Counted from the stretch's first letter, positions 32,508 to 41,104 are shown. The stretch is DNA of 64,000 nucleotides from Halopenitus persicus (GCF_900107205.1 NZ_FNPC01000004.1:310001-374000); one strand, 5' to 3'. The notes: a model not told the origin generated them from the sequence alone. Program-made: numbers and translations.

Positions 32508-33833
32508 GTGAACGCGAACGACCGGTCGATCACGGCGTTCACGATGGCCGCCCACGGGCTCGTCCACACCTACGAGCTGTCGATCCCGATCCTGATGACG
32601 GTCTGGCTGACCGAGTTCTCGGTCACCGCCGCCGTCCTGGGCGCGGTCGTCACGGTCGGCTACGGCCTCTTCGGCGCCGGCGCGCTCCCCGGCGGGCTCC
32701 TCGTCGACCGGCTGGGCTCCAGGCGGCTGATAGTCGGCTGCCTGTTCGGGATGGGGCTCGCCTTCTTCGGGCTCGCGCTGGCCCCCTCGCTAGCCGGGAT
32801 CGCGGTCACGCTCGCGCTCTGGGGGACCGCCGCCAGCGTCTATCACCCGGCCGGGCTCGCGCTCATCAGCAACGGCGTCGACCCCGACCGGCGCGGCGTG
32901 GCCTTCGGCTACCACGGAATGGCCGGCAACGCCGGGATCGCGTTCGGCCCGCTGGCCGCGGCGGTGCTGCTGCTCGTCGCCGACTGGCGGGTCGTCGCGG
33001 CGGCCCTCGGAGTGCTCTCGATCGCCGCGGGCGTCGTGGGGCTGTCGGCCGACTTCGACGAAACCGCCGGCATTGAGGCCGCGGACGGAGCGGACGGGGA
33101 CGGCGAGAACGGGAACGGAGCGGACGGGGACGACGCCACCCGAGACGACGCCGACTCGGACGCCACGACGATCCGATCGCTGGGCGATTTCCTCGCGGGG
33201 AGCCGGCGGGTGTTCACCGCCGGATTCACGCTCGTCTTCCTCGTGGTGCTGTGTAACGGGCTCTTCTACCGCGGGATGTTGACCTTCCTCCCCGAGCTGC
33301 TTCGGGAGTTCCTCCTCGCCGCGGTGGGCGACGTCCGGCTCGGGATCTTCGCCCCCGACAGTCCCCTCGCCGAGGAGTTCGACGTCTCGCGGTACGTCTA
33401 CGTGGGACTGTTGACGGCCGGGATCGCCGGCCAGTACACGAGCGGCCGGCTCCTCGACCGGATCGAGCCCGAGCGCGGGCTCGCGACCGTGCTGTTCCTC
33501 CTGACGGTCATCGCGGTCGCGTTCGTCCCGCTGGCCGCGGCGGGGGTCCTCCCCCTGCTGGCGGTCAGCGCCGCGCTCGGGTTCGCGCTGTTCGGCATCC
33601 AGCCGTTCAGCCAGGCGACCGTCGCGGCCTACTCGCCGCCCGAATCGCGCGGGCTCTCGTTCGGGTTCACCTACCTCGGGATCTTCGGGATCGGCGCGCT
33701 CGGCGCGACGATCGTCGGCGTCGTCCTCACCTACGCGGCCGCCGATGCGGCCGTCTTCCTCGTGCTCGCGGCGGTCGCGCTCGCCGGCTGCACGCTGGCG
33801 ACCGTGCTTCTTCGTCGTGATCTCCGGCCCTGA
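32508..33833 (+). CDS. MFS transporter
   Basis: About 441 residues from the GTG at 32508 (NANDRSITAFTMAAHGLVHT follows). An in-frame start at 32352 would add 52 low-complexity residues and is less likely. Twelve membrane helices are expected. The MFS loop 2-3 motif is GGLLVDRLGSRRLIVG. The central cytoplasmic loop is very acidic (DGADGDGENGNGADGDDATRD in outline) and encoded by near-repeats. Position after the FAD oxidoreductase suggests shared substrate handling, but the substrate is not readable. Confidence 0.78.
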   Translation: MNANDRSITAFTMAAHGLVHTYELSIPILMTVWLTEFSVTAAVLGAVVTVGYGLFGAGALPGGLLVDRLGSRRLIVGCLFGMGLAFFGLALAPSLAGIAVTLALWGTAASVYHPAGLALISNGVDPDRRGVAFGYHGMAGNAGIAFGPLAAAVLLLVADWRVVAAALGVLSIAAGVVGLSADFDETAGIEAADGADGDGENGNGADGDDATRDDADSDATTIRSLGDFLAGSRRVFTAGFTLVFLVVLCNGLFYRGMLTFLPELLREFLLAAVGDVRLGIFAPDSPLAEEFDVSRYVYVGLLTAGIAGQYTSGRLLDRIEPERGLATVLFLLTVIAVAFVPLAAAGVLPLLAVSAALGFALFGIQPFSQATVAAYSPPESRGLSFGFTYLGIFGIGALGATIVGVVLTYAAADAAVFLVLAAVALAGCTLATVLLRRDLRP

Positions 33834-33837
33834 CCCC

Positions 33838-34023
33838 TTACTGCGGGAGCGCCGCCAACCGCGACCGGATCCAGGCGAACGCCGCGAACAGCACCAGTCC
33901 AAGCGGCACCCCGACGACGAACCCGCCCAGAAAGCGGCCGATCGCGAGCCCGAACGCCATCCCCAGAATGAACGGCATCGCGAGCGTCTCGGCGATCTCC
34001 GCCGGCGGTCGGTCCGTGTCCAT
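33838..34023 (-). CDS. Small two-helix membrane protein
   Basis: 61 residues from the ATG at 34023 (MDTDRPPAEIAETLAMPFIL). Two hydrophobic segments, MPFILGMAFGLAIGRFLGGF and VGVPLGLVLFAAFAWI, end with a basic tail (RSRLAALPQ). No family recognised. It is convergent with the MFS gene (4 bp apart). The longer upstream frame overlaps the NYN gene end and is not used. Confidence 0.5.
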   Translation of the reverse strand: MDTDRPPAEIAETLAMPFILGMAFGLAIGRFLGGFVVGVPLGLVLFAAFAWIRSRLAALPQ

Positions 34024-34045
34024 AGCCGGCATTGGGCCGCCCCAC

Positions 34046-34543
34046 TTAAAGGAGGAACGTGTCCTCGCGCGCGCCCAGGTCGATGAACGTATCGACGGCA
34101 TCGACCAGCTCGTCGGCCGTCGAGGATTTGAAGCTCATCGCCTCCACGCGCACGCCCTCGTGCCGGAGGTGTGAACAGAGCCGCGAGAAGTCCCCGTCGC
34201 CGGTGCACAGCACCACGACGTCGACGTGGCTCGCGAGCGTCACCGCGTCCAGGCTCATCCCGACGTCCCAGTCGGCCTTCTTGCTCCCGTCCGGGAACGT
34301 CTTGATGTCCTTGATCTTCGTCTCGAAGCCGATGTCGCGCAGCGCCTCGAAGAAGCGCTCCTCCTCGGGCGACTCCGCGCGGATCACGTAGGCGATCGCC
34401 CGCACGAGCTGGCGGTCCTGGACCGCCTTCGCAAGCAACGCCGAGTAGTCGATCTTCCGGGAGTAGACGCTCTGGGCCGTGTGGTACAGGTTCTGTGAGT
34501 CCGTCAACACGGCCACGCGCTGGCTCGGATGGATCTCGGTCAT
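34046..34543 (-). CDS. NYN/LabA-like domain ribonuclease
   Basis: About 165 residues from the ATG at 34543 (MTEIHPSQRVAVLTDSQNLY). The whole protein is an NYN (PIN-like) domain with conserved acidic residues in VLTDSQN, KKADWDVGMSLDA and VVLCTGDGDFSRLCSHL, followed by GVRVEAMSF. These Asp residues coordinate Mg2+ in LabA/NYN nucleases, which cleave RNA. It lies opposite a CARF-like HTH regulator with a repeat array between the two starts, so shared control is possible. The long frame upstream of 34543 is just translation of the repeats. Confidence 0.8.
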   Translation of the reverse strand: MTEIHPSQRVAVLTDSQNLYHTAQSVYSRKIDYSALLAKAVQDRQLVRAIAYVIRAESPEEERFFEALRDIGFETKIKDIKTFPDGSKKADWDVGMSLDAVTLASHVDVVVLCTGDGDFSRLCSHLRHEGVRVEAMSFKSSTADELVDAVDTFIDLGAREDTFLL

Positions 34544-34600
34544 ACCCGCCGGTTCAGTCCCCTCGTTTAAGGTGGTTCCCACTCGTCCGGCCCTCGCGGA

Positions 34601-34700
34601 CCGACGAATCGATTTGCTCCACGGGCCGACGAATCGATTTGCTCCACGGGCCGACGAATCGATCCGCTCCACGGGCCGACGAATCGATCCGCTCCACGGA
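34601..34700. repeat. Four 25-bp direct repeats in divergent promoter region
   Basis: Four head-to-tail 25-bp units start at 34601, 34626, 34651 and 34676; each begins CCGACGAATCGAT and ends GCTCCACGG. Units 1-2 share TTTG and units 3-4 share TCCG in the middle, and a decayed fifth follows at 34701. No spacers are present, so this is not CRISPR. It lies between the divergent starts of the NYN gene (34543) and the CARF-like regulator (34771), the natural place for an operator array. Confidence 0.85.
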
Positions 34701-34770
34701 CGGATGAACCGATCGCTGAGCGGGGCCACCGCTCATAAAGACCATAAGGACGCCGTCCCGACGCCGGGGT

Positions 34771-35670
34771 ATGCAGACCCACATCGTTCCGGTCGGCTTC
34801 GATTACGACCGGTTGATCGCCCCGCTCGTGCGGGACCAGCTCGACGTCGACCACGTGGTGTTGCTGGAGGGCGCCGTCGGCAGCGAGGCCAACGTCGAGT
34901 ACTCCCGCCGGCTGGCCGAGAAGCTCGAGAAGGACTTCCGGAACCTGCTGGGCGCCGAGACCGAGCGGTTCGTCGTCGCGGACGTCTACGACTACGACGC
35001 CGCCTTCGAGCAGGCCTACGGGCTCATCAACGACGAGCTCGACGCCGGCAGCGAGGTGTGGGTCAACGTCTCCGCGATGCCCCGGACCGTCTCGTTCGCC
35101 TTCGCGACCGCGGCCCACTCGATCATGGTCGAACGCGAGGGCGACCGGGACCGCATCCACACCTACTACACCGTCCCGGAGAAGTACCTCGAGACCGAGC
35201 TGGCCGAGACGCTCCGGACCCAGTGTGACCTCCTCGAGGACCTGCAGGCGGGCGCGATCGACGCCGACGACGAACGCCTCGCCGATCACCTCGCGTCGGC
35301 CCGGGACCTCCTCGCGGAGTTCGACGAGCGCGGGACGACCATCGGCGCCAAGCAGTTCGGCGAGGACCACATCATCGAGCTGCCGGTCGCCTCCTTCTCG
35401 AACGTCAAGCCATTCGAGGAGCTGATCCTCTTCACGCTCGGGGAACACGGCGTCTTCGAGTCCGTCTCCGAGCTCGCGGAGACGCTCGCCCGCGAGCTGG
35501 GCGAGGAGTACACCGACTCCTTCCGCTCGAAGGTCATCTACAACGTCGACCAGCTCGGCCCCGGCGGCAAGGGCTACATCGAACGCGAGGAGCACGGCAA
35601 GTCCTACCGGACCCGCCTGTCCCGGATCGGCGAGCTGTGGGTCCGGTCGCACGCCGACGAGTCGGAGTAG
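34771..35670 (+). CDS. HFX_2341/DUF6293-type regulator: CARF-like domain plus wHTH
   Basis: A 299-residue protein. Residues 1-145 form a Rossmann/CARF-like sensor: MQTHIVPVGFDYDRLIAPLV, LLEGAVGSEANVEYSRRL and the ligand-loop equivalent WVNVSAMPRTVSFAFATAA. Residues about 210-299 form a winged helix (FEELILFTLGEHGVFESVSE, then YIEREEHGKSYRTRLSRIGE). This layout matches the haloarchaeal HFX_2341 family. CARF domains in CRISPR-linked proteins bind cyclic oligonucleotides; here no cas genes are seen, so ligand is unknown. Divergent NYN nuclease and the 25-bp repeats form its direct context. Confidence 0.75.
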   Translation: MQTHIVPVGFDYDRLIAPLVRDQLDVDHVVLLEGAVGSEANVEYSRRLAEKLEKDFRNLLGAETERFVVADVYDYDAAFEQAYGLINDELDAGSEVWVNVSAMPRTVSFAFATAAHSIMVEREGDRDRIHTYYTVPEKYLETELAETLRTQCDLLEDLQAGAIDADDERLADHLASARDLLAEFDERGTTIGAKQFGEDHIIELPVASFSNVKPFEELILFTLGEHGVFESVSELAETLARELGEEYTDSFRSKVIYNVDQLGPGGKGYIEREEHGKSYRTRLSRIGELWVRSHADESE

Positions 35671-35686
35671 CCGGCCGCCTCCTGCC

Positions 35687-35754
35687 CGCCGCCTCGGTCG
35701 GCAGTCCGGGACCGGCGCGCCGCCGCCTCGGTCGGCAGTCCGGGACCGGCGCGC
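35687..35754. repeat. 34-bp exact tandem duplication
   Basis: Two adjacent 34-bp copies (35687-35720, 35721-35754), beginning CGCCGCCTCGG and GC-rich throughout, lie between the stop of the CARF-like gene and the stop of nadC (convergent genes). It probably arose by slippage in intergenic DNA. Confidence 0.85.
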
Positions 35755-35761
35755 CGCCGCC

Positions 35762-36637
35762 TCACCCGGTCCGGAACGAGTGATCGAGCGACGGCGCGCT
35801 GTGGGTCAGCGACCCCATCGAGACGACGTCGACGCCGGTCGCGGCGTACTCGCGCACGGTCTCGAGGGTGATCCCGCCGCTGGCTTCCGTGATCACGCTT
35901 CCGGGGGCCGCCGCGTTCCCCGGGTCCGTCCAACTCTCGGCGTCCGCCGTGTCCCTGCGATCAGCGTCAGCGAGCGTCGCGACCGCGCGCTCGACCGTCT
36001 CGGGCGCCATGTTGTCGAGGAGGACGGCGTCGGCGCCCGCGAGCGCGGCCTCGCGCGCGGTCGCGACGTCCTCGGCCTCGACCTCGATCAGCGTCGCGAA
36101 GGAGGTCCGCTCGCGGACGCGCTCGATCGCCCCCTCGAGGCCCAGTTCGGCGACGTGGTTGTCCTTCACCATCGCCATGTGCGAGAGGTCGAGCCGGTGG
36201 GTGTCCCCGCCCCCGGCCGCGATCGCCCGCTTCTCGACGCCGCGGAGCCCCGGGGTCGTCTTCCGGGTGCCGGCGATCCGGACCGACTCCGAGACCTCCC
36301 GGGCGGCCGCGACCGCCCGGCGGGTTCGCGTCGCCACCCCCGACGCGTGCGCGACGACGTTGGTCGCGGCGCGCTCGCCGCGCAGAACGTCCCGGGCGGG
36401 CCCCGAGACGGCGAGGACCACCTCGCCCGGCTCGACGGCGTCCCCGTCCGCGAGCCGGTCGGTCACGGCGACGTCCAGGTGCTCGAAGACGGCGGCGGCC
36501 GCCTCGAGGCCCGCGACGACGCCCGCCTCCCGGACCACGAGCCGGCCCGTCGTCTCGCCGGGCACGTGGTTCGTCACGTCGTGATGGCCGAGGTCCTCGC
36601 GCAGCCAGGCTTCGACCGTGGATCGCTCAATCGGCAT
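35762..36637 (-). CDS. nadC: Nicotinate-nucleotide diphosphorylase (carboxylating), quinolinate phosphoribosyltransferase
   Basis: A 291-residue QPRTase converting quinolinate and PRPP to nicotinate mononucleotide. Expected elements are present: EDLGHHDVTNH at the N-terminus, GTRKTTPGLRGVEKRA (PRPP/quinolinate basic residues), HRLDLSHMAMVKDNH, VEAEDVATA and ADAVLLDNM, ending in SGGITLETVREYAATGVD. Length is normal. It is last in nadA-nadB-nadC and overlaps nadB by 11 bp. Confidence 0.93.
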   Translation of the reverse strand: MPIERSTVEAWLREDLGHHDVTNHVPGETTGRLVVREAGVVAGLEAAAAVFEHLDVAVTDRLADGDAVEPGEVVLAVSGPARDVLRGERAATNVVAHASGVATRTRRAVAAAREVSESVRIAGTRKTTPGLRGVEKRAIAAGGGDTHRLDLSHMAMVKDNHVAELGLEGAIERVRERTSFATLIEVEAEDVATAREAALAGADAVLLDNMAPETVERAVATLADADRRDTADAESWTDPGNAAAPGSVITEASGGITLETVREYAATGVDVVSMGSLTHSAPSLDHSFRTG

Positions 36638-38162
36638 TCGCGGGCGTCCCCTCCTGCAGGCGGTGACAGCCGCGGGACCGGTCGTTCGCCGCCGCGGCCC
36701 GCGCGACCAGCAGCGCGGACACGCAGGCGCCGCGCAGCTCGTAGAGCGACCGGCTCGTCCGGGTTCGGGTGTAGGCGTCGACCTCGCCCTTCAGCCGCCG
36801 GAGGGCTGCCCTTGCCCGTTCGATCCCCTCGGGATCGCGAACGATCCCGAGTTCCGACTCCATCACGCGGCGGAGCCGGGCCGCCTTCTCGGCGGCGAAC
36901 CGGTCGGGCAGGTCGGGGTCGCGGTCGGCGAGATCGGGGGCCGCGATCGGCTCGGGACCGCGTTCCGCGCTCGTCCGTCCCGCGGCCGCGCCGGCGCGGC
37001 GTCCCCACACCAGCCCCTCGAGGAGGCTCGTCGACGCGAGCCGGTTGGCTCCGTGGACCCCGGTCCGGGCGCATTCGCCGACCGCGTAGAGGCGGTCGAG
37101 CGACGTCCGGCCCCTCGCGTCGACGTCGATCCCGCCGCAGAGGAAGTGCTCCGCGGGCGCGACCGGGATCCCCGACTCGGGGTCGACCCCGCGGTCCGCA
37201 CAGGCGCTCGCGAGCTCGGGGAACTCGCCGGCGAAGTCGACCGGCGTGACGTCGAGGACCACCTCGCCGGTCCGCTCGCGTGCGTCGGCGACCGCCCGGG
37301 CGACCACGTCCCGCGGCGCGAGCTCGGCATCGGGATGGCGGTCGACCATGAACCGTTCGCCGGTCGCGTCGCGCAACACCGCGCCCGCCCCGCGAACCGC
37401 CTCGCTGAGGAGGAACGTGCCTCGGGTCTCGTCTCGCCCACCTGGCTCGTTCCGTCCCCTCTGCTCGTCCCGTTCGTCCCCGGCGAACGCGGTCGGGTGA
37501 AACTGGACGTACTCCATATCGGCCACGTCGGCGCCCGCGAGCGCGGCCATCGCGATCCCGTCGCCCGTCGCGGTCCGCGGGTTCGTCGACCGGCGGTAGC
37601 AGGCGCCGATCCCGCCGGTCGCGAGGACCGTGGCGCCCGCGAACCACGGGGTCACCGTCCCGTCCCGCTCGAGGAGCGCGCCGTGGATCCGGCCCTCGTG
37701 GGTACACAGCTCGAGGGCCGCGGCGTCCTCGAGGATCGTGACCGCCTCGCGGTCCCGCAGGTGCTCGAGGAACGGAACGAGCAGGTGCTTCCCGGTCGCG
37801 GCGTCGACGTGGCGGATCCGCGCCTCGCCGTGGGCTGCCTCGCGCCCGTACTCCGCGTCGAACTCGACGCCCAGCGTCTCGACCAGGACGTCCCGCACCG
37901 CGTCGTCCGCCGCCGAGACGAGCACGTCGACCGCATCCGGGTCGGACGCGCCGTCCCCGGCCGCCAGCACGTCGCGTTTCAACGCCGCCGGATCGCCCCG
38001 GGTGACCGCGATGCCGCCCTGTGCCCAGTAGCTCGTGGACTCCTGGGGTCGGCTCGCCTTCGTGGCGACGGTCACGTCCGCGCCCGCCCGCGCGCCGGCG
38101 AGCGCGGCCGCACAGCCCGCGATCCCGCTCCCGACGACGAGCAGGTCGGTGGTCTCGCCCAT
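36627..38162 (-). CDS. nadB: L-aspartate oxidase
   Basis: A 511-residue flavoprotein oxidising L-aspartate to iminoaspartate. FAD dinucleotide motif is LLVVGSGIAGCAAALAGARA; STSYWAQGGIAV and the succinate-dehydrogenase-family active site appear, with AEHFLCGGIDVDARG and GVHGANRLASTSLLEGLV. An unusual charged insertion rich in Asp/Arg/Gly (around 37435-37490) is not part of the family core. It lies between nadA (6-bp gap) and nadC (11-bp overlap), giving coordinated production of quinolinate. Confidence 0.93.
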   Translation of the reverse strand: MGETTDLLVVGSGIAGCAAALAGARAGADVTVATKASRPQESTSYWAQGGIAVTRGDPAALKRDVLAAGDGASDPDAVDVLVSAADDAVRDVLVETLGVEFDAEYGREAAHGEARIRHVDAATGKHLLVPFLEHLRDREAVTILEDAAALELCTHEGRIHGALLERDGTVTPWFAGATVLATGGIGACYRRSTNPRTATGDGIAMAALAGADVADMEYVQFHPTAFAGDERDEQRGRNEPGGRDETRGTFLLSEAVRGAGAVLRDATGERFMVDRHPDAELAPRDVVARAVADARERTGEVVLDVTPVDFAGEFPELASACADRGVDPESGIPVAPAEHFLCGGIDVDARGRTSLDRLYAVGECARTGVHGANRLASTSLLEGLVWGRRAGAAAGRTSAERGPEPIAAPDLADRDPDLPDRFAAEKAARLRRVMESELGIVRDPEGIERARAALRRLKGEVDAYTRTRTSRSLYELRGACVSALLVARAAAANDRSRGCHRLQEGTPANAD

Positions 38163-38168
38163 CGTGGA

Positions 38169-39332
38169 TCAGAGCTCCAACATCCGGTCGATCGCCAGCG
38201 ACGCGAGCTCGGCCTCGCGGTCGGCGACCGCGATCACGTTCCGCGGCTCGTCCTCGAGGAGCCCCTCGAGCACCCAGGTCAGGTAGTTCGGGTCGACCTG
38301 GCGCATCGCGTTGCAGTCCATACAGGCGTCCCCGCACAGCGGCACCACGTTCACCGCCGGGTGCCACCGGTCGAGGTGGTTCGCGAGGTGGATCTCGGTG
38401 CCGATCGCCCACGTCTCGCCGGGGTCGGCCGCGGCGACCGTCTCGCGGATCGTCGCTGTGGACCCGACGACGTCGGCCGCCTCGACGACCTCGCGGCGAC
38501 ACTCGGGGTGGACGATGACGTTCGCGTCCGGGTGGCGGTCGCGGACGGCCGCGACGTGGTCGACGGCGAACCGCTCGTGGACCTGGCAGTAGCCGTCCCA
38601 CAGAACGATCGACGCGTCGGCAACCGCCTCGGCGTCCGCGCCCGCGGGATCCCACGGGTCCCACTCGACGACCTCGTCGGCCATCCCCAGCCGGTGGGCC
38701 GTGTTCTCCCCGAGGTGCTTGTCCGGGAGGAACAGGACCGTGTCGCCGCGGTCGAGGGCGTACTCGAAGGCCTCGTGCGCGTTCGAGGAGGTGCAGACGA
38801 GCCCGCCCTGCTCGGCGCAGAACGCCTTCAGGTCCGCGTAGCTGTTCATGTACGTGACCGGGACGATCTCCGACTCCGGCGCGGCGGCGGTCAGCTCCGC
38901 CCAGGCGTCGTCCACCTGCAGCGCCTCGGCCATCCCGGCCATCGGGCACGACGCCTCCATGCTGGGGAGGATCACCGTCTGGTCGTCGTCGGTGATGACG
39001 TCAGCCGACTCGGCCATGAACGTGACGCCGCAGAAGACGACGTACTCGGCGTCGGCCGCGGCGGCGCGCTCGCTCAACCCGTAGGAGTCGCCGACGAAGT
39101 CCGCGTGCTCGACGATCTCCCGGCGCTGGTAGTTGTGGCCGAGGATCACCACGTCCTCGCCCAGCGCCTCGCGCGCCGCGTCGATCCGTTCCGTTCGCTC
39201 GGCCTCGGTCAGATCCCGATATCGCGGCGGCAACCGCTCGAGGTCGTCGTACTTGAAGAGGCTGAGATCCGTTTCGAGGGACGTCGATTTGAGTTCAGGC
39301 ATGGGTTTCGGTCCGTGTGGTGTCTCACCCAT
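38169..39332 (-). CDS. nadA: Quinolinate synthase
   Basis: About 387 residues. NadA condenses iminoaspartate with DHAP using a [4Fe-4S] cluster. The three ligand Cys are in [23 protein letters not shown] and the [11 protein letters not shown] region; [20 protein letters not shown] and EIHLANHLD are family motifs. The start is ambiguous: ATG 39332 fits a leaderless transcript from the TATA-like palindrome at 39347, while ATG 39302 ([10 protein letters not shown]) fits family length better. It heads the nad operon. Confidence 0.93.
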   Translation of the reverse strand: MGETPHGPKPMPELKSTSLETDLSLFKYDDLERLPPRYRDLTEAERTERIDAAREALGEDVVILGHNYQRREIVEHADFVGDSYGLSERAAAADAEYVVFCGVTFMAESADVITDDDQTVILPSMEASCPMAGMAEALQVDDAWAELTAAAPESEIVPVTYMNSYADLKAFCAEQGGLVCTSSNAHEAFEYALDRGDTVLFLPDKHLGENTAHRLGMADEVVEWDPWDPAGADAEAVADASIVLWDGYCQVHERFAVDHVAAVRDRHPDANVIVHPECRREVVEAADVVGSTATIRETVAAADPGETWAIGTEIHLANHLDRWHPAVNVVPLCGDACMDCNAMRQVDPNYLTWVLEGLLEDEPRNVIAVADREAELASLAIDRMLEL

Positions 39333-39346
39333 CGACAACGACTATT

Positions 39347-39360
39347 GATAAAATTTTATC
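39347..39360. promoter_or_regulatory. 14-bp perfect palindrome overlapping the nadA TATA region
   Basis: GATAAAATTTTATC is perfectly self-complementary and sits 15-28 nt before the nadA ATG at 39332 (45-58 nt before 39302). Its centre serves as the TATA-like element. It may be just a symmetric TATA box, or an operator for an NAD-responsive repressor. Confidence 0.45.
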
Positions 39361-39523
39361 TTCAATACCGAATTCAAACCCCGATCGAAATTCGATATCC
39401 GGAATGGAGAAATATCATCCACGAACGTGCATTAATAAGGATATTAAAAGTTCGATAGTGCGAACCGTGGACCGATCGTGTCACCACGCACCGCTTATAT
39501 ACTACCAAGACCATAGATACCGT

Positions 39524-39919
39524 ATGACACGGTTACTCCTGGGGCTGCTCGGCGCCCTCCTCGCGGCCCTGCCGGATCGAACGCTCACCGTTTACGAGTC
39601 GGTCGCGTTCGAGTCGGCCGGCGAGGCGACCCCGAAGCCCTGGCTCGAATCGGCGATCCGGACCGAGGGGATCGCATACGTCGCGATCGCCCTCATCGGC
39701 GGCCGGCCCTACCGATGGCTGGCGACGCTCGTCGGCGTGATCGGAACCGTCGTCCTCGCCGCCCCGCACCGCTACCTCGACGCCGGCGCGTCGGTCGCCT
39801 ACGACCGTTCCGGGGACCTCGAGTGGTCGGACCGGTTCGTCTCCGTGGTTCGCGCGATCGGCGCGGGTTGCGTGCTGTTTGCGATCGGCGTTCGGCGGCG
39901 GCGAGACGGGAACACGTGA
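39524..39919 (+). CDS. Small haloarchaeal membrane protein, unknown function
   Basis: 131 residues from ATG 39524 (MTRLLLGLLGALLAALPDRT). TTATAT about 28 nt upstream supports this leaderless start over the longer frame. Three to four hydrophobic segments are visible: residues 3-16, IRTEGIAYVAIALIGG, LVGVIGTVVLAA and IGAGCVLFAIGV, ending in RRRRDGNT. It resembles uncharacterised haloarchaeal membrane proteins found singly. It diverges from nadA. No function proposed. Confidence 0.65.
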   Translation: MTRLLLGLLGALLAALPDRTLTVYESVAFESAGEATPKPWLESAIRTEGIAYVAIALIGGRPYRWLATLVGVIGTVVLAAPHRYLDAGASVAYDRSGDLEWSDRFVSVVRAIGAGCVLFAIGVRRRRDGNT

Positions 39920-39986
39920 GCCGTCTTGCCGTCAGGATCGAGGGTGTCCGTTCCTATCCCTACTCAGGCCTTCTATCCATTCGCCG

Positions 39987-40283
39987 TCACTCCTCACTAA
40001 CCAGTGACGGAAGGCGTGAATCGAATCCCCTGTTCGGGTCCGCATAGTGGATGCGGTAGTACGCCGTCTCGGATTCGAACCGCCATTCGACGTCAAGGGT
40101 GGGAGTAGCCGGTCCCGTCGGTGGTGAGATTCTGGCGGGATCGATCCGCGCTCGAATCGATCGTTTGCGAATGCCGTCCGGTTCGTACGTGACGGTGGTG
40201 ACCACCGGATATCGTTGCAGGACGTCCTTTAGCCCCTGATAGGTCGAGCTGTCGATCGTTCCTGACAAGCCCATCGTCGTCAC
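39987..40283 (-). CDS. Shortened TumE-like partner of HTH gene
   Basis: 98 residues overlapping the HTH stop by 4 bp. The middle (TLDVEWRFESETAYYRIHYA, then DPNRGFDSRL) aligns with LEIRFWYPADADHEYYRINW and VEPDRNLMVGFH in the 166-residue protein at 23805-24305. The stop falls where the longer protein continues into GFHQDxxHxxLG..H.Q. So it keeps the strand-forming region but lacks the likely catalytic His/Asp/Gln tail. Either it is a truncated, inactive toxin or a natural short form. The downstream region (39920-39986) shows no recognisable remainder in frame. Confidence 0.55.
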   Translation of the reverse strand: MTTMGLSGTIDSSTYQGLKDVLQRYPVVTTVTYEPDGIRKRSIRARIDPARISPPTGPATPTLDVEWRFESETAYYRIHYADPNRGFDSRLPSLVSEE

Positions 40284-40804
40284 ACCGGCACGACGTCCCG
40301 ATCGCTCGCCCAGTCGTACTCGTTGAGGGCAGCACGAACGATGGGGATCCGGTCGTCGAGATGCTCCCAGTCGGCGGCGACCTCACGCCGCTCCTCGACC
40401 TCGTCGGGGTCGTCCACGTCCGCGATGCTTGCCCGAAGCTCGCCCGGCGTCTCCACGTCGTAGGTCGCTTTCCACGCCGCGATCTCGGACTGCATCGATT
40501 CGAGGACGTCGGTCAGCTCTTCACGGTCGTGTTCACGCTGTAGCGCCGCGACCTCGCGGTAGGTCGCCATCAACCGATCGACGCAGTATAGCGATCGATC
40601 CGCCCGTTCGATCCGACGAAGAACGTCGTCCTCGACGAGCTGGTCGAGGTATTTTTGAGCGGTTTTCACGGAGACGCCGGTCTCCTCGGCGACCCACGCT
40701 GGGCTCCGTGGTGTTCGAAGCGTCCGCGCGGCAGCTCGTACCCGGTCACCCCGAGTCATCGCGTCGCGAGCGTGATCGTCGCTCGGTTCGGTGTTATCGG
40801 ACAT
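40280..40804 (-). CDS. DUF7342-like winged-HTH protein (putative antitoxin/regulator)
   Basis: 174 residues from ATG 40804 (MSDNTEPSDDHARDAMTRGD). The winged helix lies at about 18-75 (RVRAAARTLRTPRSPAWVAE, KTAQKYLDQLVEDDVLRRIE), then a charged helical region with ESMQSEIAAWKATYDVETPG. Homologous throughout to the protein at 24323-24874. A GATATATATTC TATA element 25-35 nt before the ATG indicates a leaderless mRNA. The downstream partner overlaps by 4 bp and is a shortened TumE-like protein. Interpretation as antitoxin/autorepressor rests on the repeated pairing. Confidence 0.7.
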   Translation of the reverse strand: MSDNTEPSDDHARDAMTRGDRVRAAARTLRTPRSPAWVAEETGVSVKTAQKYLDQLVEDDVLRRIERADRSLYCVDRLMATYREVAALQREHDREELTDVLESMQSEIAAWKATYDVETPGELRASIADVDDPDEVEERREVAADWEHLDDRIPIVRAALNEYDWASDRDVVPV

Positions 40805-41076
40805 AAGATCGAATAGACCGTTATTGAATATATATCTATTGTACTGGATATTAGTAACCGACGATCGAGGACGCGGGATCTCCAAACGCATACCGCCTCC
40901 CTCGAAGCCGGAACGTATAAGAAACAGAAGCCCACACTCACGCCCGTGCCGACCGCCGCGTCCATCCGGAGCACGACCCCGCCGCCAGCGACGCGGCTCT
41001 TCTCGAAAAAACGCGTGTGAAACGCCCACCGGCGGGAGTGGCGACCCCGTCCCGGGCGGCCCCCGACCTGACCACA

Positions 41077-41104
41077 CAGCGACGCGTCCGCGAGCGCGTC
41101 GCTG
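41077..41104 (+). promoter_or_regulatory. Stem-loop in the dapA upstream region
   Basis: CAGCGACGCG (41077-41086) pairs perfectly with CGCGTCGCTG (41095-41104) around an 8-nt loop. It has no T-tract afterwards, so it is not a classical intrinsic terminator. As DNA it could be an operator, as RNA a leader hairpin. Confidence 0.45.

Noticed and set aside
34601-34700. CRISPR array
   Set aside because: The 25-bp repeats are directly adjacent with no unique spacers, and no cas genes are nearby.
36574-39458. Very long open frames on both strands overlapping nadA, nadB and nadC
   Set aside because: These are Arg/Pro/Gly-rich shadow frames caused by high GC; the nad genes have full family motifs in their own frames.
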